Source of the DNA: Gemmatimonadota bacterium
Lineage (GTDB): Bacteria > Latescibacterota > UBA2968
Length of the DNA stretch: 64,000 nucleotides
NCBI GenBank assembly: GCA_026705765.1
Contig: JAPPAB010000007.1
Coordinates: 1-64,000 of the forward strand
Direction: 5' to 3'
Below are positions 51,857 to 61,516 of the stretch, piece after piece. A program made the translations under genes and the position numbers. The first letter of the stretch is position 1. Each line of letters opens with the position of its first letter. The notes under the pieces were generated by a model that was given only the letters and a program-made list of their open reading frames with translations, ran no database searches and was not told the DNA's origin.

Positions 51857-54800
51857 TCACTTCACACTTCTCACTTCATAAACCCTGGCAAAGTGCAGAA
51901 AATCGCCGAAACCAACCCGACCATCGGCATTGAGATCAAAGCGCGTATCGACAGAGTCAAAAGCATTGACAAAGATCTGAAAATCATTGAAATCAACCCG
52001 ACCATCGGCATTGAAATCGAAGGATTTTTCCCGCGGAACAGCAGGCAATGAGAGGGCCAAATCAAATAGAACGGACAGCTCTCGTATTCTGTGATTTGCC
52101 GCATCCGCAATTAACAGGGTGCCCGTTGGACTAAGAGCCAAGCCATGCGGGGCATTGAGACTTATGGCGAGGGCACCACCTTCTTCGAAATCGTGTTGCC
52201 CCACTTCCGTGCCCGCGACAGTCTGGATCAGACCGCTGTTCAAATCAAGCAAGCGAATGCGGTGATTATTTGTATCTGCAATAAAAAGATATCCCCGCGC
52301 ATCAACGGCAATGCCCTTCGGAGAATTGAGTTGCGCCTGCGTACCTGCACCGCCATCGCCAGCAAACCCACTCTGTCCCATTCCCGCAACCGTCGCAATA
52401 ACACCGCGAGAATCGACTTTGCGAATGCGGTGATTATCCGTATCCGCGATATAAACATTACCCCTCTGATCAATAGCAATAGCACTGGGGCGATTTAGGC
52501 GCGCCTGTGTGCCCAAGCCACCATCGCCAAAAAATGCACCTTGATCTGGATCGCCACTGCCCGCAACCGTCGTGATAATGCCATTGGCATCGACTTTGCG
52601 AATGCGATGATTATCCGTATCCGCGATATAGATATTGCCACGCTGATCAACTGCAAGCCCTGTGGGACTTCTCAAATTGGCGTCCAAAGCACGCCCCCCA
52701 TCGCCACCAAACTGACCAATTCCAATTCCGGCAAAGGCGAACAATATCTCATCTTCCATCGTGCTCACAACGTGATTGCCCATCTGGCTGATCAGCAAAT
52801 CGCCGTGAAGAACCATACCTCGAGGCGCAGCGAGATCTTCCGCTACTCCTGTCCCCGCAATGGTCTGGATAATACCTGTTTCCACACTCACGAAGCGAAC
52901 GCGGTGATTCTCTGTATCCGCAATATAAATATTGCCCGACGGATCGACCAATACGCCTTGTGGTCGCTGAAGAAGTGCCTCAATAGCTGCGCCGCCATCG
53001 CCTTGAAACCCACCGCCCTCATCGCCCGAACCGGCGATAGTGCGAATGGTCAGGGCATCTTCTCCAAAAGGTTTGAGGAGTTCTATCTCAACGCGCCCGG
53101 ATTCCAGACCCGCACTTTCGGCAACGATGACAACGCGCCCATGATCTCGCCCTGCTCGAAAACGCGCATACGCCACGCCATCTCGCACCGCAACGGAATC
53201 TCCGCCCGCTGCTTCTGACCTCTGAGAAGAAATGATGAGACCACTACCGCTCTCAATGCGGAATTTAACCGCCTGATCACTGGTGGGCAAAGGTCTGTTG
53301 TCTATCGTGACGATCTGTGCGGTGAGTTCAATTTCGGAGATGCCATTGGCCAGCAAATTGTCTGCGCCTGCAAACAAAAAAACGCGAGCAGGGGGTAGAG
53401 ATGGTTGTTCGGTAATATCTATAACGCGATTGACCGATAAATCGTCTCTATCACTGCGAAATTGCTGCACAATACCACTGGGCCAACGCAGGGAGAGCAC
53501 TTCGATTTTTTCGGCTTTGCCCACGCCAAATGTGGGCAAGAGCACATCCTGCGATAAAAAGGAAGCACCTCCTGTAATTTCTCGAACGGCCTGGCGATTA
53601 TTGCCACCCCCATCTTTGAACTCAATTTTGAGGCGCGTGCCAATCGCATCGGTGCTGCTATCTGTGCCGCGAAGCCGAATTGCTATCCAGTTGCCATCAG
53701 CCTCGCGATTGCGAAAAAGAGCATCGGGGCCATCCTGCACTGCAACATACAAATCGAGTTTCCCATCGTTGTCGTAATCGGCAAGGGCAACACCGCGGCT
53801 ATCGGCATTCAGGGCAACGCCCAAAGAATCGGACATCTCTACAAAAAGACCATTCTCATTTTTGTAGTACAAATTGGGCTGACCGCTATTTGTCACATAG
53901 AGATCGAGAAAACCATCGCTGTCAAAATCGCCCCATACAGCACCTCTGCCTCGTCCATCGTGATTGAGCATCATCTCAGGTGCGCGATCTCTGAACACGC
54001 CATTGCCTTCATTGGTATAAAATCTATTATCCGCACCAAAATAAGGGATAAACAGATCGAGGTCTCCATCGTTGTCAAAATCGCCCCACGTCGCGCCAAA
54101 ACTCGGCCCGGTATCAACCGGGCTAAAAACATTTTCTACGGATGTGAATTGCTCGCCATCATTTCGAAAAAGGCGGTTGGGTCCGCTATTCGCCAAAAAC
54201 AAATCCGGGTCCCCATCATTGTCGAAATCGCCCCAGGTAGGTTGAATCCCACTCTCTATATCGCCTATGCCCAGACTATCGGCACGCTCGGAAAAACCAT
54301 TGCCATTATTCTGGTAAAAGCGGTTCGCGCCAAAATTAGCGACATAGAGGTCGAGATCCCCATCGCGGTCATAATCTGCCCAGGCCGCGCCATACCCGTC
54401 CCCGGAATCGTCAACCCCAAAAATGGTGGCAATATCTGTGAATCTCACACCGTCATTGCGATATAAGCGATTGGGTTCGCCAAATTTGGTGACGTAAAGA
54501 TCGAGATCTCCATCGCCATCCACATCCCCCCATATCCCAGCACTGCCATCGCCGGAATCGTCGATACCCAGTGCTGGCGCGATATCTGTGAACCCCGTAC
54601 CGTCGTTGAGATATAAGCGATTGGGTTCTCTGCTGCGTACGAGATAGAAATCGGGATCATTATCGTTGTCAAAATCTGTCCAGGCCGCACCAAATCCCGC
54701 ACCTGTATCCCCCAAACCTATGTTGGTTGACACATCGACAAATCCGCCTGGCTGGGCACTTTGCCCAATGCCCTGTAATTGAAGTCTAACAGCAGGAGTT

Positions 54801-56554
54801 CCTGGCGCATTGCTAAAAATGGTCAGCACGGTTTGTTGGAGATCCTCGGACTGCGGGCGAAAAATAATGGGAAGTCGCTGGCTTTGTCCAGACTCAATGC
54901 GGAGGACATCTGTTTGTTCGACAACAAATTGCGAGTCGGTCGTAGTAGCATTGGGAACCACCAGCACGCCAGCACCGAGGTTGGAAATGCGTACCGACAA
55001 GGTTTGAGATTGCCCAATAGAGGTGCGATCAAAAATTAAAACATCGGATGGAAAAAGTCCGATATTGGCGGCATCTCCCCATCCCCGCACATTGACCGTG
55101 GCAGAAGGTGTGCGCGAGTCATTGGTGGTAATAGTGATAACACCTCTTGCCACACCTGTTTGTACAGGATCAAATACAATCTCAAGTTCAGCGATTTGCC
55201 CGATGCCGACTTCGAAGGGCAATTCCGACAAAACGCGAAACCCGGGGTTATCGGAAATAGCTGTTTCAATGCGAACGGACAAATTGCCTCGATTTTCAAC
55301 GCGCAAATGGCGCACAGCCGGATCACCAACGCTAACTCTACCAAAGATGATATCCGTGGAAATAGCGTTGAAAAGAGGCATTCGGAACCCAGGATCGCGC
55401 AGTTTCCGGATGCGATTGTTGAAAGTATCGATAAAGATGAGGTCCCCATCGCCATCAATCAGCAAATGTGTGGGCTGCCCCAGATCAGACAGAAGACCAA
55501 GTGTACCTTCAGGACCTGCACCCGCAACACCCGTTCCCGCGATAGTCAACACATTGCCCGTTTCCGTTTCAACCACGCGAATGCGATTATTGCCCGTATC
55601 GCCGATATAGATATTGCCAGTTCCATCAATAGCAACGCCCGAAGGAGAAAAAAATAAAGCACCTGTCGCCGGTCCACCATCGCCCTTGTAGAGGTCCTCT
55701 GACAGATTTTCCGCAGAGGTCGCTCCCCGCCCGGCTACAGTATTGATCACGACAACAACTGTCGTATCTCGCGTTGCCCTGCTAATGCGGCGAATGCGTC
55801 CATTATTAAAATCCGCAATCAAGAGATCGCCATTACCCGTCACAGCCAATTGTCCAGGGGTTAAACCCGCCCGAGTTGCCAACCCGTCATCCTGAATATT
55901 CGACGCCTGAGCACTGCCATTGCCCGCAATTGTGCCTATGGTATTATTCGCCAGATTGAATTGCCGCACGCGGTTGTTGCCCTGTCCATTCTCATCGAGG
56001 GCATCAGAGATTAGAAGAGCTATATCGCCCAACATCGTCAGTGCGACAATTTCGTGGAACGTGGCTTGCAGCGCGGGTACCAGATCATTGAAACCACCTT
56101 CGCCAGTACCCGCGACCGTAGTGATAATACCAAAAGCATCAATACGCCGAATGCGTCGATTGTGAACATCACTTTCACTCGCACCACCGCTACTGATATA
56201 AATATTACCCGCGCTATCGACCGCAATAGCCCTGGGAGTATTGAGCAATGCCATTGTCGCCGCCCCCCCATCACCCGAGAACCCCGGTTCCCCAGTACCC
56301 GCTACTGTAGTGATGATACCCGTTAGAGCATCCACTCGTCGAATGCGGTGATTATCCGTATCCGCGATATAGAGATGACCTCGTGTATCGAGTGCAATCC
56401 CAAGCGGACGATTGAGCGCAACATCCGTTGCCAGCACATTATCGCGATCTTCCAGGCCACCACCGGCAATGGTGATAATCTCGCCTCGTGCCTGAGCGAA
56501 AACACCTGCTTCCGAGATCAGAAGACTAAAAAAAAATATATAAATATATCGCAT
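51857..56554 (-). CDS. Giant exported NHL / FG-GAP / ASPIC-UnbV / dockerin-like multidomain protein
   Basis: A 1565-residue exported protein. Signal peptide 1-20 (FFFSLLISEAGVFAQA). NHL beta-propeller 25-388 with repeats such as GIALDTRGHLYIADTDNHRI; paired ASH/HYDIN-like domains about 395-600 (FGRVSVGDPAVRHLRVENRG); FG-GAP/VCBS repeats about 605-955, with D-x-D-x-D loops such as WGDVDGDGDLDLYV; an ASPIC/UnbV segment about 955-1040 (WIAIRLRGTDSS, ALRWPSGIVQ-like end); an Ig-like domain to about 1165; a second NHL set about 1165-1490; and two EF-hand-type dockerin repeats at the end (FNADGRVDFNDF, LNADGRVGFGDF). The start at 56554 fits the signal peptide. Probably a large surface or secreted adhesion/scaffold protein, inferred from domains. 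Confidence 0.85.
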   Translation of the reverse strand: MRYIYIFFFSLLISEAGVFAQARGEIITIAGGGLEDRDNVLATDVALNRPLGIALDTRGHLYIADTDNHRIRRVDALTGIITTVAGTGEPGFSGDGGAATMALLNTPRAIAVDSAGNIYISSGGASESDVHNRRIRRIDAFGIITTVAGTGEGGFNDLVPALQATFHEIVALTMLGDIALLISDALDENGQGNNRVRQFNLANNTIGTIAGNGSAQASNIQDDGLATRAGLTPGQLAVTGNGDLLIADFNNGRIRRISRATRDTTVVVVINTVAGRGATSAENLSEDLYKGDGGPATGALFFSPSGVAIDGTGNIYIGDTGNNRIRVVETETGNVLTIAGTGVAGAGPEGTLGLLSDLGQPTHLLIDGDGDLIFIDTFNNRIRKLRDPGFRMPLFNAISTDIIFGRVSVGDPAVRHLRVENRGNLSVRIETAISDNPGFRVLSELPFEVGIGQIAELEIVFDPVQTGVARGVITITTNDSRTPSATVNVRGWGDAANIGLFPSDVLIFDRTSIGQSQTLSVRISNLGAGVLVVPNATTTDSQFVVEQTDVLRIESGQSQRLPIIFRPQSEDLQQTVLTIFSNAPGTPAVRLQLQGIGQSAQPGGFVDVSTNIGLGDTGAGFGAAWTDFDNDNDPDFYLVRSREPNRLYLNDGTGFTDIAPALGIDDSGDGSAGIWGDVDGDGDLDLYVTKFGEPNRLYRNDGVRFTDIATIFGVDDSGDGYGAAWADYDRDGDLDLYVANFGANRFYQNNGNGFSERADSLGIGDIESGIQPTWGDFDNDGDPDLFLANSGPNRLFRNDGEQFTSVENVFSPVDTGPSFGATWGDFDNDGDLDLFIPYFGADNRFYTNEGNGVFRDRAPEMMLNHDGRGRGAVWGDFDSDGFLDLYVTNSGQPNLYYKNENGLFVEMSDSLGVALNADSRGVALADYDNDGKLDLYVAVQDGPDALFRNREADGNWIAIRLRGTDSSTDAIGTRLKIEFKDGGGNNRQAVREITGGASFLSQDVLLPTFGVGKAEKIEVLSLRWPSGIVQQFRSDRDDLSVNRVIDITEQPSLPPARVFLFAGADNLLANGISEIELTAQIVTIDNRPLPTSDQAVKFRIESGSGLIISSQRSEAAGGDSVAVRDGVAYARFRAGRDHGRVVIVAESAGLESGRVEIELLKPFGEDALTIRTIAGSGDEGGGFQGDGGAAIEALLQRPQGVLVDPSGNIYIADTENHRVRFVSVETGIIQTIAGTGVAEDLAAPRGMVLHGDLLISQMGNHVVSTMEDEILFAFAGIGIGQFGGDGGRALDANLRSPTGLAVDQRGNIYIADTDNHRIRKVDANGIITTVAGSGDPDQGAFFGDGGLGTQARLNRPSAIAIDQRGNVYIADTDNHRIRKVDSRGVIATVAGMGQSGFAGDGGAGTQAQLNSPKGIAVDARGYLFIADTNNHRIRLLDLNSGLIQTVAGTEVGQHDFEEGGALAISLNAPHGLALSPTGTLLIADAANHRIRELSVLFDLALSLPAVPREKSFDFNADGRVDFNDFQIFVNAFDSVDTRFDLNADGRVGFGDFLHFARVYEVRSVK

Positions 56555-56641
56555 GGTAGAATGTACGGAACGGGATACAACTGCCTGCCTATGCTTTAGT
56601 TGCCTCACCCTTCACCCCTTTTTCATCCGCGTTCATCTGCG

Positions 56642-57670
56642 TCATCTGCGGATCACACTTCCCAAATAGAGATCTCTGCCTTGCGCAAGGGCTGCGATTT
56701 TATGGTCTGCTACCGAGCGTTTGAGCATCCAGAATCCGCAATCGGGATGAATAAATGCGATGCGTCCCGGGCCGAGTTCTTTTTCGGCGTGATCAAGGCG
56801 TCGGGCAATTTGTTCGGCAGTTTCAACATGATTGACTTTGATGTCAACCACACCAATACCGAGTTTGATACGCGGATCAATTTCTTTCAGAGCAACCAGA
56901 TCATCATCGGGGCGATGGGCGAGTTCGAGGACGAGGTGATCGGTGTGCAGATCATTGAGGAAATCGATAAGCGCGCGCCAGGTACCGCGCTGGATGGTCT
57001 GCCCCCCGTAATTTCCAAAACAAAAGTGAACAGCTCTTTCAGTATCGGGATCAACCGCATCGAGTACCCTATTAATCGCCTTCGCAGCGATAGGCCCGTC
57101 CCCAGGATTGCCCGGAATATTGGCTTCATCGACCTGTACACAGGCGCATGGCAGGCCGCGTACCTGATCGGCCAACACATCGGCCACCCCCAGGAGCAGA
57201 GCTTCAAAATCGCCGTAGTAATTGTCGAGCAAGGTGCGGGCAAGCATATAGGGACTGGTAAGCGTAAATTTGAAGGGACCACCTGCGACGGTTGCCGCGC
57301 GCAAACAGTCGGATAACAGATTGAGTGACCCCTCTGAGAGGGCCTCATCGACAACCGCTGCAGGTTTGGCGCGAAAGTCCATGGATTGTCTCTGGCGAAA
57401 CGCCTCGACCTCAGTACGCCCAAAATCGGCGCGCGTACCGCCCATAGGACGCACAAAATATTCGATCATGCCATTGGTTTCGGGATGGTTGATGTCAAAT
57501 CGGTAGAGTTCGCCATCGGTAGGCAGATCAATTCCTGCCTGGCGCTGCGTATCAAAGATAACGCGCGTGGCATCTACAACAGCGGTTTCACTCGGTGCTG
57601 CCACGAGCCAGTCGGGTAACGGATAAGACCCAACAGTGGTGGTGAGAATTGTATTCGGGTTTTCAGACAT
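56642..57670 (-). CDS. Cobalamin-independent methionine synthase (MetE C-terminal)-like protein
   Basis: A 342-residue protein of the MetE/UroD-like TIM-barrel family. TTTVGSYPLPDWL opens it, as in MetE C-terminal domains and archaeal MetE. Candidate zinc ligands are His and Cys of AVHFCFGNYGG, a Glu in VLELAHRPDDD and the Cys of FIHPDCGFWML, the same H-x-C ... C pattern as in MetE. There is no N-terminal MetE domain, so the enzyme probably takes a methyl group from a small carrier (methylcobalamin protein or other methyl donor). ATG at 57670 follows GAGG by 7 nt. It is 17 bp after the Wzz-like gene on the same strand. Confidence 0.82.
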   Translation of the reverse strand: MSENPNTILTTTVGSYPLPDWLVAAPSETAVVDATRVIFDTQRQAGIDLPTDGELYRFDINHPETNGMIEYFVRPMGGTRADFGRTEVEAFRQRQSMDFRAKPAAVVDEALSEGSLNLLSDCLRAATVAGGPFKFTLTSPYMLARTLLDNYYGDFEALLLGVADVLADQVRGLPCACVQVDEANIPGNPGDGPIAAKAINRVLDAVDPDTERAVHFCFGNYGGQTIQRGTWRALIDFLNDLHTDHLVLELAHRPDDDLVALKEIDPRIKLGIGVVDIKVNHVETAEQIARRLDHAEKELGPGRIAFIHPDCGFWMLKRSVADHKIAALAQGRDLYLGSVIRR

Positions 57671-57687
57671 AGAAATACCTCGCTTAC

Positions 57688-58869
57688 TCACAATTCATCT
57701 GATATGGCATCGAGTTTGGCTCGATTCTCCGGAGTCAGATTCCTCAGAGCTTCAAATACAAAGGCAAACAAACAACTCAATATCAGACTAAGCCCCCCTG
57801 CAACAGCAACCATGAGACTGCGGCGCGGATAGCTCCGCGTATCAGGAGATCGCGCATAATCCAGGACAGTGACAGTGTGCGTGCCTTTTTCATTTTCAAA
57901 TCGCGTTTTTTCGTACTCTTGTTTGACAAACTGATAGATGGCATTCTGTATTTGAATATCGCGGATGAGTGCCACCGCGGTCAGGCCCAATTCGGGCAAT
58001 TGTCGGAAAGGCTTAAAAATTTCTGGCAATTGTCCGCCCGAATCGCTGCTGCGCAGACTATCAGAGACTTGCCCCATAAGCATATCGTCGAGCACCTGGC
58101 GCGTGGTCTGGATTTCTATATCGAGTTTTTTCAATTCGGGATTGTCTGAGGTCATCAGTTTTGATTGGACATCGCGCTTGATAATCAGTTCTGCCAGCGA
58201 GCCGATGAGAGTGGAAGCGGTTTCCAACTGTGTTTTGATCTGGGTTTCAACGTCTAATACCATATGTTCGTTCTGAAAATCCCGATAGCGCCGTTCGGCT
58301 TCGAGCATATCCTGCTCGGCTTCTTTGAGCCGCTCTTCGAGATAAGCCAGATAGGTGCGCGTTTGGTTTTGATTGCGTCGTTCAAGCGCATTTTTGAGTT
58401 CTTCAACAAAAGCATTGGTCAATTCTGCCGCCAGTTCTGGGGAGTCGGCTTCGTAGGAAATCGTGAGAAATTGCTCGCGAGAGAGCCCGACTTGCAGGCG
58501 ATTGGATATCATATCGAGCAATTCGCTTTGATGGGTGGCACCATAGCGCGCGGCGAGATCAAAGCGCTCTGCAACGGAAAGACGCACACTTTCGCTTTCA
58601 ACGACCGGAACAAACTCTGTAGCGGATACAGCCTCACCACCCAGTCCCATCAAATTAAGGGGCAGATCTTGCAAAAGAGTAGATAGCCCCCCGAGACCAC
58701 CTCCGGTATCTTGAGGGGGATAAACTGTGGCATAAGCGCGGTAGGCTTTGGGCAGGACCAGAGAAATGCCCGCTGTCACCAGCGCAACCGCAAAAAAGCA
58801 CGTGAGAATCATGCGCCGCCAGCGCACGAGAACGTAAATGTGGTCGAGGATATTGCGTTCAGATTCCAT
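57688..58869 (-). CDS. Wzz/polysaccharide chain-length-determinant-like protein
   Basis: A 393-residue inner-membrane protein with the Wzz layout: membrane helix near residues 20-40 (MILTCFFAVALVTAGISLVL), a long periplasmic helix-rich region with coiled-coil heptads around 165-240 (YLAYLEERLKEAEQDMLEAE and on), the proline-rich segment with RSYPRRSLMVAVAGG and a final helix near 350-370. It belongs to the PCP family that sets polysaccharide length. ATG at 58869 lies 2 nt after the TGA of the SLBB gene; GTG at 58875 overlapping that stop is an alternative. Lacks a BY-kinase domain. Partner of the SLBB protein just upstream. Confidence 0.85.
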   Translation of the reverse strand: MESERNILDHIYVLVRWRRMILTCFFAVALVTAGISLVLPKAYRAYATVYPPQDTGGGLGGLSTLLQDLPLNLMGLGGEAVSATEFVPVVESESVRLSVAERFDLAARYGATHQSELLDMISNRLQVGLSREQFLTISYEADSPELAAELTNAFVEELKNALERRNQNQTRTYLAYLEERLKEAEQDMLEAERRYRDFQNEHMVLDVETQIKTQLETASTLIGSLAELIIKRDVQSKLMTSDNPELKKLDIEIQTTRQVLDDMLMGQVSDSLRSSDSGGQLPEIFKPFRQLPELGLTAVALIRDIQIQNAIYQFVKQEYEKTRFENEKGTHTVTVLDYARSPDTRSYPRRSLMVAVAGGLSLILSCLFAFVFEALRNLTPENRAKLDAISDEL

Positions 58870-58871
58870 AA

Positions 58872-60620
58872 TCACTGCCCCTGACCCTGACCGCGTTCGC
58901 GTTCGATCACCACAATGGTCAGAACAATCGATGCCACAGCACCCACCATTGCAATAGCTTCTCTCAAAATTCGATAGCCCTGCCCCGGCACGATTTCTCT
59001 TGGAGGGACAAAAATCGCATCGCCAGGACGCACGATCGATTCTGACGTAGCACCTATGGCATTGCCCGTATTGCCCTCAACAATGATGATATCTTTCCGT
59101 TTTGCACGCGTATTAAAACCGCCAGCGAGATCGATATAACCGCCAACCGTAAGTGCCACATTATAAGGAATATTCGCAGGTGCAACGACCGCACCTGTCA
59201 CGCGCACAGAAGGTACAAATCGCGGAATGCGAACGACATCGCCATCTTGCAGGAGGATATTGTGTCGCTCGTCGCTGGCCATAAGTGCTACAAAATCAAT
59301 GGGCAAACGCCCCGAAAGCTGCTGGGTTTTGAGGGTAATGAGGGCTTCTTCGGCATCGGTGCGCTGTGTGCGGGGAATACCGAGCAATCGGTCAAGCGCG
59401 GGATCGTCTTCTGTAGCGGTCTCCTCATAATTGACTTTGCGAATAAGGGACGCCTGAACCACGGACGCTTCGGGTGTGAGTTCAGCCTGTTGTAATAATT
59501 CTTTGAGGCGAAGGCCCTCCTTCAAGCGAAAAGGACCGGGGAATTTTACCTCACCTTCGACATAAACCCACTTTGTATCGCCGATAACATAGAGTTTATC
59601 ACCTATTTGCACAGGGATGTTGGCCTCGGAATCACCCGCAAGCGCACGCGGGAGATCAATATCTATAGGTGTCCCTTCGCCATCATCCGACAAGCGCAAA
59701 AGGTGGGCGCGCTTTGGAGGGGAATGGGCGCGCAAACCATTCCCAAGAACAATGAGATCAGACACGCGATCACCGGGCGCAAATTCATAGCTACCGGGCC
59801 GTTGTATCGCCCCTGTGACATAGATAGAATCGCTTTTGGCGGCGGGCACCACGATTTGTTCCCCATCGAGCATAAAGGGATTGTATTGTTCGTCACCCGT
59901 GCGGTTCCACAGTTCGAGATCGACCCGGCGTCCCGTATTGTACCACTTTCCTTTTTCGTCAAGCCCCATAATCTGGATATTGCGGCTGGAGCCTCTGCGG
60001 TCCGGATCGTCAATAAGGCCTCCGGCTTTGAGAATGAGTTGCGATGCCTGTTCAACGCCATTGACTGCAACGGTACCGGGTATATGCACTTCGCCAACCA
60101 CGTTGATGGGAAATGTGCGGAGTTGCGCGAGGCTTATGGAGATGTCGAGTTGACGAAAGCGTTTTTTGATCGCCGATTGGATGGCACGGTCAGCTTCTGC
60201 AAGCGATAAAAACGCAACGGGAACAGGGCCGATAGATGGAAAAAGCAAACTGCCGCTCGCGCCGACTGGGACCTCAAAGGTTTCGATTTCTTCACCTCGG
60301 TTTACAACCACGGCAAAAACATCGCCCGGCCCGACAATATAGCGACCCGAACGAATAACTGCATCATAGGCCGCTTTGCCAACACTTTTGATTTCAACCA
60401 GTGGTATAGCTTCTTGCTCTGTTTTTTCGACAGAAGGCGCGGCAAAAGGTCTGGTGGGTTCTCGCCGTTCTGGTTTTTCTTCGGTTTGACGCGAGTCGCG
60501 ACGGCGTGATTGCGCGTGTGCAGCGAAAGGGTAAAACACAAAGTCAAAAATGAACAAGCCCACGAGCGCGAAATAAAAAAAACGCATATAGCGCCCCGGA
60601 TATGCCATAGAGATAATCAT
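58872..60620 (-). CDS. Polysaccharide export protein with SLBB domains (Wza-like)
   Basis: A 582-residue envelope protein. Signal or anchor helix near residues 13-33 (FFYFALVGLFIFDFVFYPF) with a basic-acidic low-complexity stretch following, then the polysaccharide export domain from about residue 90 (SGRYIVGPGDVFAVVVNRG), several SLBB domains (e.g. INVVGEVHIPGTVAVNG, YVTGAIQRPGSYEFAPGDRV, VYVEGEVKFPGPFRLKEGL, VRVTGAVVAPANIPYN) and a C-terminal membrane helix AMVGAVASIVLTIVVIE. There is no lipobox, unlike Wza. ATG at 60620 overlaps the thrB stop (ATGA). It would form the outer-membrane/periplasmic conduit for a polysaccharide; the Wzz-like protein follows immediately. Confidence 0.88.
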   Translation of the reverse strand: MIISMAYPGRYMRFFYFALVGLFIFDFVFYPFAAHAQSRRRDSRQTEEKPERREPTRPFAAPSVEKTEQEAIPLVEIKSVGKAAYDAVIRSGRYIVGPGDVFAVVVNRGEEIETFEVPVGASGSLLFPSIGPVPVAFLSLAEADRAIQSAIKKRFRQLDISISLAQLRTFPINVVGEVHIPGTVAVNGVEQASQLILKAGGLIDDPDRRGSSRNIQIMGLDEKGKWYNTGRRVDLELWNRTGDEQYNPFMLDGEQIVVPAAKSDSIYVTGAIQRPGSYEFAPGDRVSDLIVLGNGLRAHSPPKRAHLLRLSDDGEGTPIDIDLPRALAGDSEANIPVQIGDKLYVIGDTKWVYVEGEVKFPGPFRLKEGLRLKELLQQAELTPEASVVQASLIRKVNYEETATEDDPALDRLLGIPRTQRTDAEEALITLKTQQLSGRLPIDFVALMASDERHNILLQDGDVVRIPRFVPSVRVTGAVVAPANIPYNVALTVGGYIDLAGGFNTRAKRKDIIIVEGNTGNAIGATSESIVRPGDAIFVPPREIVPGQGYRILREAIAMVGAVASIVLTIVVIERERGQGQGQ

Positions 60621-61516
60621 GTGACGGTGGCTCCCGATGGATCAATTTCGAGGATGCGATAACGCGCCTGGATGTCTTTTGTCGCCCAAACATCAATCAT
60701 AGCCTGTCCAATAGCTTTGGCATTTTGGGTTGTAAGCGCGATGAGGGTCGGCCCCGCACCCGAAAGCGCGGCACCCCATGCCCCTGCTTTGCCCGCTACT
60801 GAGAGTATCTGATCAAAGCCTGGAATGAGTTTTGCCCGATAGGGATGATGCAAGCGGTCCTGCATGCCAACGGCGAGGTGCTTAAAATTTCCCGTGATCA
60901 GCGCTGCCGTGACAATGCATGCTCGGCTTGTACTGAAAACGGCGTCACTGTGAGAAATGGTATTGGGCAAAACATTGCGAGCATCTTCTGTTTTGAGTTC
61001 AAATTCGGGAATGGCGACCACGGCGCGCAATTCTTCCGGAGGCCGGGCGCGCACGCATGCAACGCGGTTGCCATCTATAGTAGAAGCAGTGAGACCGCCG
61101 AGCAAGCAGGGCGAGACATTGTCGGGATGGCCTTCAATAGTGGCGGCAATATCGAGCATCTCCATCTGAGAAAAAGGTTCGCATAAAAGGTGATTGGCTG
61201 CTACAACACCGCCAACAATAGCCGTTGAACTGCTGCCCAATCCCCGGGCAAGGGGCACGGTATTGTGCATATGAATATCGGTTCCTGGTAGTGTTTTCCC
61301 CGCGCGTTGGGCGGCAAATTGCGCAGCCTGATAAAAGAGATTCTCCTCATCGGCGGGCAAAACACCCTCCCCTTCACCCTCAATGCTAAACGACACGCCC
61401 GGTTGGAAACGGGTTTTTACCGAGGCATAATTGTAAATGGACAGCGCCATACCCAGTGCATCATATCCGGGACCGAGATTGGCCGTGGAACCGGGCAGAC
61501 GGATGCTAAATTCCAT
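60617..61516 (-). CDS. thrB: Homoserine kinase
   Basis: A 299-residue GHMP kinase. Motif 1 RLPGSTANLGPGYDALGMAL, the ATP-binding motif PLARGLGSSSTAIVGGVVAA and the C-terminal ALSGAGPTLIAL are all complete, and the residue spacing and overall length fit ThrB, which phosphorylates homoserine in threonine synthesis. ATG at 61516 directly follows the TAG of hemW, and its TGA overlaps the SLBB gene start by 4 nt. thrA, thrC and other pathway genes are not in the window. Being fused transcriptionally with export genes looks incidental. Confidence 0.93.
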   Translation of the reverse strand: MEFSIRLPGSTANLGPGYDALGMALSIYNYASVKTRFQPGVSFSIEGEGEGVLPADEENLFYQAAQFAAQRAGKTLPGTDIHMHNTVPLARGLGSSSTAIVGGVVAANHLLCEPFSQMEMLDIAATIEGHPDNVSPCLLGGLTASTIDGNRVACVRARPPEELRAVVAIPEFELKTEDARNVLPNTISHSDAVFSTSRACIVTAALITGNFKHLAVGMQDRLHHPYRAKLIPGFDQILSVAGKAGAWGAALSGAGPTLIALTTQNAKAIGQAMIDVWATKDIQARYRILEIDPSGATVT

